DNA of 11,339 nt from Opitutia bacterium. Lineage in GTDB: Bacteria > Verrucomicrobiota > Verrucomicrobiia > Opitutales > Coraliomargaritaceae. Within the stretch, counting starts at the first letter, position 1. Each line of letters opens with the position of its first letter. Made by a program: the position numbers and the translations under genes. The stretch is taken from the NCBI GenBank assembly GCA_018663485.1, contig JABJQI010000027.1, positions 1 to 11,339 on the forward strand, given 5' to 3'. Below the pieces are notes generated by a model that worked only from the letters and a program-made list of their open reading frames with translations, did not search any database and was not told the DNA's origin. Positions 1-8,024 of the stretch are shown piece after piece.

Positions 1-2
1 AA

Positions 3-1889
3 GACAACGGGCTCAACCTCTCCCTGCGTGAACTGCTCAGCCGCCGCGCACGCAGCGGCACGACCGACCAAGTGCTCTGCCTACTCAACGACTGGGAAGA
101 TTTCCGCACTGGCACCAACGCCGATGGCTACGACCTCAATCTGCGCTGGCTTGCCAACCGTCCGTGGATCGAGCTCGTCACACTCGAAGACATCGTCACT
201 GGTCAAGTCGACCTCTCAGAGCCTGCCGACGGCGCAGGTGACAACTGGAGCAAAGTAGATCGCGGTACAGGCCTCAGTTTAGCACCCACTGCGAAGAACT
301 TTATCGATCATGCAACTCAAGAAGACTACGCAAACTGGTATGATGGGCAAAGCGGCCGCGAAGAAGGCCTAGCGGGTAAGGAATTCATTGTGCGCTCTGG
401 CGGCCCACTCACCGCCGCTTTTGGCGAAGTCGGTGTGAGCGGCATCGCAGATGACACCTGGGCGAACGTTAATGCCATCAGCAACAATAGTACCGGACAA
501 CTCGGGCGCACAGCCGCACACGCCGCCATGTTTGTCACCGCCTTCCACGATCAGCAAAACAATGACCTGAGCAAATTCAGTACCGGGGCCTATATTTATC
601 CCGACACCGATTTTAACAATCTCGCCGACCTCTCCAAGCGCGCTCAATCGCAAATGCGATTTGCCGCACTCTATAAACGCGTCGATACTTGGGCAGCAAC
701 TGCACCCCCCACTGCCACCGCCAGCTCGGAAGACATCGACCTCGACGGCGAAGTCGAATACCTGCTCTACAACGCTAGCTCCTTCGCCGTGTTCGAAGCC
801 ATCGGTGGTCGCTGTGTCGCTGCCTTTGCACGCAACACGTCAACAGGTGCAGTCTACCAAATCATCGGCACCCAGCCCACCTATGCAGGCGGCGAAACCG
901 AAGACGAAGGCACCGCCAACGTTGACGGCAGCGAAATCGGCGCACGTCGCACCTCCGCCTTTAAAGATTGGTTTGCCAATGGTTCCGGCGGAACTACCTC
1001 CCAATATGTCAATGAACTCTACGTCGTCACGGCCAGCGGCAGCGACGGATGGACGTTTACTTCGGCGGACAACAATATCGTAAAAACCATCACACTCGAC
1101 GACACCCTACCAGAGCTAGAAGCCGCCTACACACTCGACGGCACCAACGTCAACAAGCTCTACATCCGCAACGGCCTCTCCCCCAACCTCTGGAATTTGA
1201 TCAGCCGCGGCCAATACGACCTCGACCCACTCAGTCTATCCGACGGTCGAATACGCCTTGCCAATCGTGGCGGCAGCGAACCCGTCGTGGCACAAATCAC
1301 CTACGACTCAAATACAGAATTCAGCGGCGGCGCCGTCGACGATGTGGCAGGCGTCACCGAATGGGACGCACTCAACATGCGTAATCAAGCCCTCACTCAA
1401 CAAGTCGAGCTCACCAATATAGACGGGCAAAACAACTTCTCGATCACCTTAAGCCTCGAAAGCGGCACCACCGATAACGACAGCGACGACCTGCCCAACT
1501 GGTGGGAGTTAGACAACGGCCTCGACCCCGAGAGCGATGTCGGCTCTAACGGCACGACTGGCAATGATGACGGCGATGCCTACAGCAACCTCGAAGAATA
1601 CGTGCTTGGGCTCGACCTCGGAGTAGCAGAATTCAACCGTCTACCTCAGGGGCTCATTGAAAGCGACGGCGACGGCGACTTCACTCTGACCTTCCCCGTC
1701 CTCGCAGGCCGCAGCTACCGCGTCTGGTATGTCGATGATCTTACACAGACTTGGCAAACCGCAGGCAGCAGCTTCAGCATCACCGAGGACGATCCAGCTC
1801 ACGTCATCACCGACGACGGTACCGAAACCACTCCAGCACCAAACTCCGTCGATCATCGTTTTTATAAGATTGAAATCAGCCGACCGTAG
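3..1889 (+). CDS. C-terminal part of a large secreted GH57-like glycosidase with TSP3-like calcium loops (5' partial)
   Basis: The frame is open from base 3, so the true start lies upstream and 628 residues are visible. Residues 1-70 (LSLRELLSRRARSG, NLRWLANRPWIELVTLEDI) resemble the end of a GH57-type catalytic barrel. Residues ~244-258 carry DIDLDGEVEYLLYN followed by FAVFEAIGGR, a pattern I associate with the beta-sandwich domain after GH57/4-alpha-glucanotransferase barrels. Residues ~491-540 form a TSP3-like aspartate-rich loop region (DNDSDDLPNWWELDNGLDP, then NDDGDAYSNLEEYVLG), probably binding calcium. Residues ~557-628 are a C-terminal beta-rich module (FTLTF ... YRVWYVDDLTQTW ... 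RFYKIEI) similar in pattern to the end of the next protein. The gap to the next gene is 9 bases, so co-transcription is likely. The catalytic residues would lie outside the window. The GH57 assignment is an inference of modest strength; that this is a secreted, calcium-loop-bearing multidomain protein next to GH13 enzymes is much safer. Confidence 0.6.
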   Translation, partial: DNGLNLSLRELLSRRARSGTTDQVLCLLNDWEDFRTGTNADGYDLNLRWLANRPWIELVTLEDIVTGQVDLSEPADGAGDNWSKVDRGTGLSLAPTAKNFIDHATQEDYANWYDGQSGREEGLAGKEFIVRSGGPLTAAFGEVGVSGIADDTWANVNAISNNSTGQLGRTAAHAAMFVTAFHDQQNNDLSKFSTGAYIYPDTDFNNLADLSKRAQSQMRFAALYKRVDTWAATAPPTATASSEDIDLDGEVEYLLYNASSFAVFEAIGGRCVAAFARNTSTGAVYQIIGTQPTYAGGETEDEGTANVDGSEIGARRTSAFKDWFANGSGGTTSQYVNELYVVTASGSDGWTFTSADNNIVKTITLDDTLPELEAAYTLDGTNVNKLYIRNGLSPNLWNLISRGQYDLDPLSLSDGRIRLANRGGSEPVVAQITYDSNTEFSGGAVDDVAGVTEWDALNMRNQALTQQVELTNIDGQNNFSITLSLESGTTDNDSDDLPNWWELDNGLDPESDVGSNGTTGNDDGDAYSNLEEYVLGLDLGVAEFNRLPQGLIESDGDGDFTLTFPVLAGRSYRVWYVDDLTQTWQTAGSSFSITEDDPAHVITDDGTETTPAPNSVDHRFYKIEISRP

Positions 1890-1898
1890 TTTCCCCCA

Positions 1899-4800
1899 AT
1901 GAAAACCACATTTAGTATTTTCGCACTCCTGCTCGCGACAGCCTGTCTAGCCGAAGCAGTTGGTTATTTAGAAGTGCGTGCGCCTAACTATAACTTCCGA
2001 AATGCCGAGTATTCGACCTCGCATGTCTTCATTGATGAAATTGCCAGCACCACTGCCGACATCGAAGTGCTTTGGAATCTCTCAAGCTACAGCAACATCA
2101 CAGACGTTGAAGTGTTCACCAATATCAATCGCCGAGACCTAGCCCGCATTGATAAAAACACTGATGGCTATGCAGACGGCATTCATCCCGTTGATGGTAA
2201 TAGCATCAGCGATTCTGCCGCTGATACTAATACTACGACTGGGCATTACTACGCACCGATCAATATGACCGATATGGATGCCAACAGTATCTGGGAACTC
2301 ACGATTCCAGCGTCCAAGACAGGAGCTTATCGTCTAACAGCACGCTTCAAAACATCGGATTCAATTGCAGAAAACAGCAACGATCCAAACAATTGGATCT
2401 GGTATGGCCTACGCGACCACGCCGTCGTCGTTGCCCCAGTCGATTCACGCAACGTGCAGCTCTACGTAATGAACGTTTTCAATGTCGAAGCCGATGGTGA
2501 CACGTTTGCAACACGTTCCACACTGGAAGATCTGCACGACGACACGAACGCACCACACAATTTTACCGACGGTGGCGGCAACTACACTGGCAGCCGATGG
2601 AACCTAGACTACTTGAAAGACCTCGGAATGAACTGGCTTTGGTTCCAACCAATCCATCCGAATGGCATTGATGGACGCGAACCAGTCGATGGCTATGGTA
2701 GCAGCAGTGCACTTTACGAGCCAGGCAGCCCCTACGCCGTGAAGAATTTCTTCGCAGTCAATGAACTGATGAGTGCCAACTACGACAGCAATGTAACTCT
2801 CGAGGCAAATCGCGCGGCTGCAATGATTGCCTTTCAAGACTTTGCCGCAGCAGCCGATAGTAAAGGCGTAGGCATCATGCTCGACGCTCCGTTTAATCAT
2901 ACCGCTTTCGATATCGAACTCGCTCAAATCGGAGTCGATCTATTTCAACGCGATGGCGAAGCCGCATGGTCGACTTTTGATGAAATCCGTAATCGAGACG
3001 CACGCTTCTTCTCCAGAGATTACAATCCATCTGTTGTTGGCGGAATCAACCCATTCGTAGATGGAGGTGAAAACTATGGTGATCGTGCCACCAGTGCCTC
3101 TGATAATGCACCTGGCCCTGACCGTTTCGACTTTGGCAAGTGGAACGATGTAAAAGATGTTTACTTCGGCCGTTACGACGCCCTCGTCGAATACAATGAC
3201 GATAATGGAACTGAAGGAAGTAGTCACAAAAGCGAGGGTGATTGGTTCGATTTCACAGATGCCGAATGGATTGTCAGTGACTTCACTCAAAACGGCGCAT
3301 CCGTGAACACGACACGTCGCGTCTGGGACTACTTTGCCGAATACGCAGTGCATTGGCTCAATGAAACCCGTCAAACTGGACAGAATCGCAATTCCATCTC
3401 CTCGGATGGCGACGACGCGACTCGCTACGCATGGGATGCGAAAGGCATCGATGGCCTCCGCTGCGACTTCGGCCAAGGCCTACCACCGCAAGCATGGGAA
3501 TATATCATAAATGTCGCTCGCAGCCACAAGTGGAACTTCGTAATGATGAGTGAATCACTCGATGGCGGAGAAGTGACCTATCGCTCTAGTCGTCACTTTG
3601 AAATTCTCAATGAGAATATCGTCTTTCCCTTAAAATCGGCAGGCAATGCGCAGGACTACAAAAATATTTTCGAAGACCGCCGCAACTCCTACGGACAAGC
3701 ACTCGTTCTCGCCAACACAACCTCACATGATGAAGAAAACTACGCCGACCCTTGGCAAGCACTCGTGCGAAATGCTGCAGTCGGAATGATGGGCTCAGCG
3801 TCACTCATCTTTCCCGGTCAAGAGCTAGGTATTGTGACCGATAATAAAGGCAATGACGACGCCAGCGACAATTTTAACAATGGCTATGAACATTATGAAA
3901 CTAACTTTGGAAAAACCATTCCTCACTTTAAACGATGGAATTCAATGATGCCGATTTGGAATGACTCCGACGTAGGTAACGATCAGCTCTACCCAGTCTA
4001 TTCCGGCATCCAAACCGCTCGCCGTAACAGCCTAGCTCTACGCAGTTCGAATCGCTGGTTCCTTGACGGCGATGGATCTAACAATCAAATCTTTGCCGCA
4101 GCCAAATACGAAACAGCAAATAACTCCCCTGCAACTTCAGACGTCGTCTTAGCATTTTCAAATCTAGATCGTAATAACGATCAAAGTGACAACTTTAAGT
4201 TGCCCACAGGCCTCACTCCACTTTTAGGTCTCGAAGACGGACGCAGCTATAACGTCAAAAATATCGCAGCCTACAATACCCAGGACTCAAGCCGCCGCGA
4301 CGTCTGGCTATGGCCGAGCAACTACACAAAAACGCAGATTGAATCGAACGGTTTCTTTGTTGGACTCAAAAAAGTCCCAACAGTACCCGACGACCTCGAG
4401 ACTCCAGGTGTCAACGAGGCTCTAGACGCATGGGCGAACGCGCCTTACGAAGCGCAGTATCTCAAAGTTTACGACGTCACCCCACCACCCGCTCCGATAC
4501 AGCCAACCAATAGCACAGGCAAGAGCTACGTAATGGGCAATGCAGTAACCTTTACTTGGGCAGCCTCCCCTGCCAATACCCTAGACGATAACATCATTTC
4601 CTACAAACTGGTGATCAAACGTAATGGCACCGACGAGACTCAGTTCGACCAAAACGTCGGCAACGTTACCAGTTATACTTATACTGGTGCGTATGGCGAC
4701 AACCTCTACGCCTTAGTGATACCGATCAGCGTCGCTAGTATCGAAGGTATAGCTAGCAACTCGAGCCCATCCGTCGAACTGATCGACCCCGCCGGCGACC

Positions 4801-5102
4801 TCGACGGCGACGGTATGAATAACGCCGACGAAGCAACCGCTGGCACCGACTTCAACGACAACAGTTCGAAACTCGAGGTCATCGACAACTCAATCAATCC
4901 CAGCAACAAATTCACCCTATCATGGTATGGCGTCAGCAGCATTTTTTACGGTGTCGAATCCAAAGAAGACCTGACTGCCATTAGCTGGGATAATGAAGAC
5001 ACCGGAATCCCTGGAACCAACGCAATCATTAACTGGATCGACACCGAAACGCTCCACTCCGAGAGCATATCGAAAAAATTCTACCGAGTTATTGTTGAGT
5101 AA
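1899..5102 (+). CDS. Exported multidomain GH13 alpha-amylase-family protein (1067 aa)
   Basis: This is a predicted secreted alpha-glucan-active enzyme. Residues 1-20 form a signal peptide (MKTTFSIFALLLATACLAEA, probable cut after AEA; Cys16 makes a weak lipobox alternative). Residues ~21-185 look like an N-terminal beta-sandwich. The GH13 barrel follows with all four conserved regions: region I DAPFNH (D329, N333, H334), region II GLRCDF (R521, nucleophile D523), region III SESLDG (acid/base E552) and region IV TTSHDE (H610, D611). QPIHPNG (250-256) and PGSPYAV (275-281) recall the PIHP and GSP segments of maltosyltransferase-like GH13 groups, but I cannot fix the subfamily. A fibronectin-III-like domain (~862-965) follows, then a TSP3-like loop (DLDGDGMNNADE, 967-978) and a C-terminal module (1003-1067) like that of the preceding protein. 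The catalytic set is intact. The ATG has no Shine-Dalgarno sequence and sits 9 bases after the preceding stop, suggesting one transcript. Confidence 0.88.
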   Translation: MKTTFSIFALLLATACLAEAVGYLEVRAPNYNFRNAEYSTSHVFIDEIASTTADIEVLWNLSSYSNITDVEVFTNINRRDLARIDKNTDGYADGIHPVDGNSISDSAADTNTTTGHYYAPINMTDMDANSIWELTIPASKTGAYRLTARFKTSDSIAENSNDPNNWIWYGLRDHAVVVAPVDSRNVQLYVMNVFNVEADGDTFATRSTLEDLHDDTNAPHNFTDGGGNYTGSRWNLDYLKDLGMNWLWFQPIHPNGIDGREPVDGYGSSSALYEPGSPYAVKNFFAVNELMSANYDSNVTLEANRAAAMIAFQDFAAAADSKGVGIMLDAPFNHTAFDIELAQIGVDLFQRDGEAAWSTFDEIRNRDARFFSRDYNPSVVGGINPFVDGGENYGDRATSASDNAPGPDRFDFGKWNDVKDVYFGRYDALVEYNDDNGTEGSSHKSEGDWFDFTDAEWIVSDFTQNGASVNTTRRVWDYFAEYAVHWLNETRQTGQNRNSISSDGDDATRYAWDAKGIDGLRCDFGQGLPPQAWEYIINVARSHKWNFVMMSESLDGGEVTYRSSRHFEILNENIVFPLKSAGNAQDYKNIFEDRRNSYGQALVLANTTSHDEENYADPWQALVRNAAVGMMGSASLIFPGQELGIVTDNKGNDDASDNFNNGYEHYETNFGKTIPHFKRWNSMMPIWNDSDVGNDQLYPVYSGIQTARRNSLALRSSNRWFLDGDGSNNQIFAAAKYETANNSPATSDVVLAFSNLDRNNDQSDNFKLPTGLTPLLGLEDGRSYNVKNIAAYNTQDSSRRDVWLWPSNYTKTQIESNGFFVGLKKVPTVPDDLETPGVNEALDAWANAPYEAQYLKVYDVTPPPAPIQPTNSTGKSYVMGNAVTFTWAASPANTLDDNIISYKLVIKRNGTDETQFDQNVGNVTSYTYTGAYGDNLYALVIPISVASIEGIASNSSPSVELIDPAGDLDGDGMNNADEATAGTDFNDNSSKLEVIDNSINPSNKFTLSWYGVSSIFYGVESKEDLTAISWDNEDTGIPGTNAIINWIDTETLHSESISKKFYRVIVE

Positions 5103-5144
5103 TAAAAACAAACATGAGCATGCTAATCGCTCAATTAGATGCTA

Positions 5145-5176
5145 GGCGGGCAATCCAAATGTCCGCCATTATTTTA
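5145..5176 (+). terminator. Candidate intrinsic terminator between the two GH13 genes
   Basis: GGCGGGCA (5145-5152) can pair with TGTCCGCC (5160-5167) over 8 bp, with one G-T wobble and a 7-base loop. It is followed by ATTATTTTA. It lies 43 bases after the stop of the 1067-residue enzyme. The T-tract is interrupted, so termination may be only partial and the next gene could still be reached by readthrough. Confidence 0.42.
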
Positions 5177-5255
5177 CCTGAATTCACGACAGTCTCCACC
5201 ACTTCATTTTGCACTTTCGATTGCCCTAATGGGCACCTATCACATTCACCACTAA

Positions 5256-7025
5256 ATGGGCTGCGCTTTCTTCGTGCTGCCCGCGCTTCGTGTGCTTAAA
5301 AAGACTCTCATATCACTCACCCTACTCGCTTTAAGCATCAGCCTTGATGGTGCTATCCACGCCCCCGATTGGGCGAAGGACATCGTCTGGTATCAAATCT
5401 TCCCCGAGCGTTTTGCAAATGGTGATCCGAGTAACGACCCCACCCGCGCCTCACTGAGCGAACCGCAAAAAGTCCCTCATTCCTGGCAGGTAATGGATTG
5501 GAATGCCGACTGGAACCAGCGCGCAGCATGGGAGCAGGCAGTTAGCCCACACTTTCAAGACACGCTGCTCGATCGGCGCTACGGCGGCGACCTGCAAGGC
5601 GTGATCGACAAACTCGATACACTCCAAGAGCTCGGCATCAACGGCATTTACTTCAACCCGATCTTTTACGCCGACTCACTGCATAAATACGACGGCAACA
5701 GCTTTCACCATATCGACCCGTACTTTGGTCCCGATCCACAGGGTGATCTGGCACTCATCGCATCAGAGACCAGCAGTCCCCGCTCTTGGCAATGGACAGC
5801 TGCCGATAAGCTGTTTCTCAAACTTCTGCAAGAAACCAAAGCCCGTGATATTCGCGTGATCATTGATGGTGTATGGAATCACACTGGCCGCGACTTCTTT
5901 GCCTTTGCCGACATCCGCACCAAGTTCCAAAAGTCCCGCTACGCACGTTGGTATGACATTACCACCTTTGATGATCCACGCACCGCACGTAATGAATTCG
6001 ACTACAATGGTTGGTATGGCTTCAAGAGCCTACCGGAATTCGCCAACGACGATTCTGGCCAGAACTTAGCGCCTGGCCCCAAACGCTATATCTTTAATGC
6101 CAGCAAGCGCTGGATGGACCCGAATGACGACGGCGATCCCTCCGACGGCATCGACGGTTGGCGCCTCGACGTAGCCGAAGAAGTGCCGCACGGCTTTTGG
6201 CGAGAGTGGCACGCCTTCATCCGCCAGCTGAACCCGAAGGCATTCACCTCAGCTGAGATCTGGGGCAGTTCCGCCGACTTCCTTGGAGACACACATTTCG
6301 GCTCTGCGATGAACTACCGCGGATTTGCCATTCCGGTGAAGGGCTGGCTCATCGATGGCAAAATCAACGCCAGTGCATTTGTCCAGCGCCTCGAAGCAGA
6401 GCGCCAAACGCATTCAGCCGACACGCAACACATCCTACAAAACCTGATCGATTCACACGACACGCAGCGCGTGGCCTCTGCCATTGCGAATCGCCATAGT
6501 TTTGCAGCATACAAGAACGACGACTGGTTTGACTACGACGACGGTGAACGCGTGAATGCACGTACTCACGGCTACAATAACCAAGCACCCGATGCCGATG
6601 GACGCCGCATCTGGAAAATGCTCGCCCTGTTTCAAGCCACCTACGTCGGCGCACCAATGGTCTACTACGGTACTGAAATCGGCATGTGGGGTGCGGATGA
6701 CCCCGAGGACCGCATGCCCACCGCATGGAATCGGATCGATTCTGAGATGCGCGAAAGCTACCAAAGCGCACTCACCTTGCGCCACAAATACGCCGCCCTA
6801 CGCCGCGGCGATTTCAAAGTCCTCGAAACGCGGGACGGTTCACAGATCTTAGCTTTCGAACGCAGCCTAGGCGATGAGTACCTCGTGATCATCATCAACC
6901 GAGGCAACGGCGACACGACGCTCGGCAATGATTATCTCGATGGCCTAAGACTCGTCTACGCCACCGATGGTAGCGCCTCCAGTAAGCGACTCCCCGCACT
7001 CAGCGGCGCAGTGTTTGCTAAGTGA
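5256..7025 (+). CDS. Exported GH13 alpha-amylase/neopullulanase-type glycoside hydrolase
   Basis: Predicted to hydrolyse alpha-1,4 (possibly alpha-1,6) bonds of starch, maltodextrin or related glucans outside the cytoplasm. After the leader the protein enters the barrel directly with DIVWYQIFPERFANGD (~42-57), so it lacks the extra N-terminal domain of classical cyclomaltodextrinases. All GH13 regions are present: DGVWNH (D204, N208, H209), LPEF at 259-262 as a region-V-like segment, GWRLDV (R303, nucleophile D305), AEIWG (acid/base E334) and DSHDTQR (H401, D402). A short beta-sandwich C-domain closes the protein (~530-589). Start choice: the ATG at 5256 gives 589 residues but puts a hydrophobic MGCAFFVLPALR before an otherwise normal signal peptide. 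The in-frame GTG at 5292 (VLKKTLISLTLLALSISLDGA, 577 residues) gives a cleaner leader. Neither start has a Shine-Dalgarno sequence. The 153-base gap to the upstream GH13 gene holds a candidate terminator, so it may have its own promoter. Residue numbers assume the ATG. Confidence 0.9.
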   Translation: MGCAFFVLPALRVLKKTLISLTLLALSISLDGAIHAPDWAKDIVWYQIFPERFANGDPSNDPTRASLSEPQKVPHSWQVMDWNADWNQRAAWEQAVSPHFQDTLLDRRYGGDLQGVIDKLDTLQELGINGIYFNPIFYADSLHKYDGNSFHHIDPYFGPDPQGDLALIASETSSPRSWQWTAADKLFLKLLQETKARDIRVIIDGVWNHTGRDFFAFADIRTKFQKSRYARWYDITTFDDPRTARNEFDYNGWYGFKSLPEFANDDSGQNLAPGPKRYIFNASKRWMDPNDDGDPSDGIDGWRLDVAEEVPHGFWREWHAFIRQLNPKAFTSAEIWGSSADFLGDTHFGSAMNYRGFAIPVKGWLIDGKINASAFVQRLEAERQTHSADTQHILQNLIDSHDTQRVASAIANRHSFAAYKNDDWFDYDDGERVNARTHGYNNQAPDADGRRIWKMLALFQATYVGAPMVYYGTEIGMWGADDPEDRMPTAWNRIDSEMRESYQSALTLRHKYAALRRGDFKVLETRDGSQILAFERSLGDEYLVIIINRGNGDTTLGNDYLDGLRLVYATDGSASSKRLPALSGAVFAK

Positions 7026-7031
7026 TTTAGG

Positions 7032-7061
7032 CTGTCGATGTGTCGTCTTGACTCTCGACAG
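7032..7061. terminator. Candidate bidirectional hairpin between convergent genes
   Basis: CTGTCGA (7032-7038) is perfectly complementary to TCGACAG (7055-7061), with a 16-base loop. It lies 6 bases after the amylase stop and about 90 bases from the msrB stop on the other strand. There is no clear T-tract on either side, so the assignment rests mainly on position between converging genes. Confidence 0.28.
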
Positions 7062-7152
7062 TTCGTTGAAAATGACGATGCCATACGCACTGGTCGACAC
7101 CTCATCCATAAGTAGAAAGGTGTACAATGGAGAGAGCTCTAAGTATGAACTC

Positions 7153-7782
7153 CTATTTCGCTTCGCGGTACCACGCTTCGACCAGCTCTTTGATCGCTTC
7201 GGCGCTATCTGCCGCTTCAAAACTCAGCGATGCGGAATTGATGCAGTAACGCAGCCCGGTCGGCTCGGGACCATCTGAAAAGACATGGCCCTGATGCGAA
7301 CCACAAACCGCGCAATGCACTTCGATACGGGTCATGCCATAGCTCACGTCACGCGTTTCACCTATTGTGCGTTTATCAATCGGCGTAAAGAAGCTCGGCC
7401 AGCCAGTGCCAGAATTAAACTTTGTGGTGCTGCTGAACAGCGGCGTATCACAGCCAACACAGCGGTACAGCCCAGTCTTTTTATTGTCGTGATATGGGTT
7501 AGCAAAGGGACGCTCGGTACCTTGCTGACGGGCGACCTTATATTGGATATCCGTAAGGCGCTCCTGCCATTCAGCATCAGTGCGTAAGACCGGAAAGCGA
7601 TCACCACCTAGGTTCACATGCGAGGGTAAACCACAGGCGCTCGCGCATTCGCTCACAGTTTCATCAGTTAATTTGGAAGTAGAGAACAGTTTTTCAGCCA
7701 TACTATGTTGAATTAAAAAGCCGCCCACTATCAAAATAATTAGAGCAGTAATTGGTCGAGAGTAGCGGGATACGAGGGTCAT
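7153..7782 (-). CDS. msrB: Membrane-anchored peptide-methionine (R)-S-oxide reductase
   Basis: Reduces methionine-R-sulfoxide in oxidised proteins. The 209-residue product has an N-terminal hydrophobic segment (RPITALIILIVGGFLIQH, ~9-26) that should act as a signal anchor and place the enzyme on the outer face of the inner membrane. It is followed by a ~38-residue linker with two cysteines (C46, C50). The MsrB domain begins near residue 65 (VLRTDAEWQ). It has the two zinc CxxC pairs (C108/C111 in YRCVGC and C157/C160 in HCAVC), the GTGWPSF segment (125-131), HQGHVFSDG (163-171) and the catalytic cysteine C180 in RYCINSASL. All key residues are present. An internal ATG at 7701 (MAEKLF) would give a 182-residue cytoplasmic form, but the upstream hydrophobic segment looks real, so I prefer 7782. 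It lies 242 bases downstream of dnaX on the same strand and has no Shine-Dalgarno sequence. Confidence 0.95.
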   Translation of the reverse strand: MTLVSRYSRPITALIILIVGGFLIQHSMAEKLFSTSKLTDETVSECASACGLPSHVNLGGDRFPVLRTDAEWQERLTDIQYKVARQQGTERPFANPYHDNKKTGLYRCVGCDTPLFSSTTKFNSGTGWPSFFTPIDKRTIGETRDVSYGMTRIEVHCAVCGSHQGHVFSDGPEPTGLRYCINSASLSFEAADSAEAIKELVEAWYREAK

Positions 7783-7858
7783 AAGAAAATAAGATACTTC
7801 TCACATTGCGCTTATTCCCACGGAGTGCAAGTGCGCTGCTCACTACACTGCATAGGGC

Positions 7859-7871
7859 CGTGCACCGCACG
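7859..7871. repeat. Short perfect hairpin, possible REP-like intergenic element
   Basis: CGTGC-acc-GCACG is a 5-bp perfect stem with a 3-base loop inside a tract (~7821-7900) rich in short symmetric words such as GTGCAC, TGCA and GTG/CAC. It sits between dnaX and msrB. No second copy is visible in this window, so calling it a repeat is a guess from its composition. Confidence 0.18.
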
Positions 7872-7974
7872 AAGTGAGTGACGCCTACAGCGGGCGATAG
7901 TGAAAGTAGTGATACAGACATTGCTCCCCACGTTCATTTCATTCACTTCCCTAAGGCGGGGTTCAGATGCATCT

Positions 7975-8020
7975 ACGGCGGAGCAATGCCGAAATCGCGC
8001 CAGCAAAGCTCACTCGCCGT
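7975..8020 (-). terminator. Imperfect 46-nt hairpin immediately after the dnaX (tau) stop codon
   Basis: Read on the plus strand, ACGGCG-GAGC-aa-TGC (7975-7989) pairs with GCA-aa-GCTC-act-CGCCGT (8003-8020). That makes 13 bp in three blocks separated by a symmetric AA/AA internal loop and a 3-base bulge. The structure begins 5 bases after the tau stop codon. No U-tract follows, so it is either an unconventional terminator or an mRNA 3'-end structure. A perfect 10-bp palindrome, AGATGCATCT (7965-7974), abuts it. Confidence 0.45.
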
Positions 8021-8024
8021 TCAA

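Noticed and set aside
661..1384. Overlapping plus-strand frames rich in Pro/Thr/Arg inside the GH57-like gene.
   Set aside because: They are out-of-frame readings of a strongly coding region with aspartate-rich loops and typical domain patterns.
5114..5299. A 61-residue open frame between the two GH13 genes.
   Set aside because: It has no recognisable domain, contains the candidate terminator hairpin and overlaps the start of the GH13 gene. It is probably chance.
7812..8006. A 64-residue minus-strand open frame between dnaX and msrB.
   Set aside because: Its composition (Cys/Arg/His-rich) looks like translated intergenic sequence, it overlaps the post-dnaX hairpin, and no motif is seen.
7783..8024. 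A tRNA or other known RNA gene in the dnaX-msrB gap.
   Set aside because: No T-loop/anticodon arrangement or known RNA motif was found on either strand; only hairpins of unknown role.
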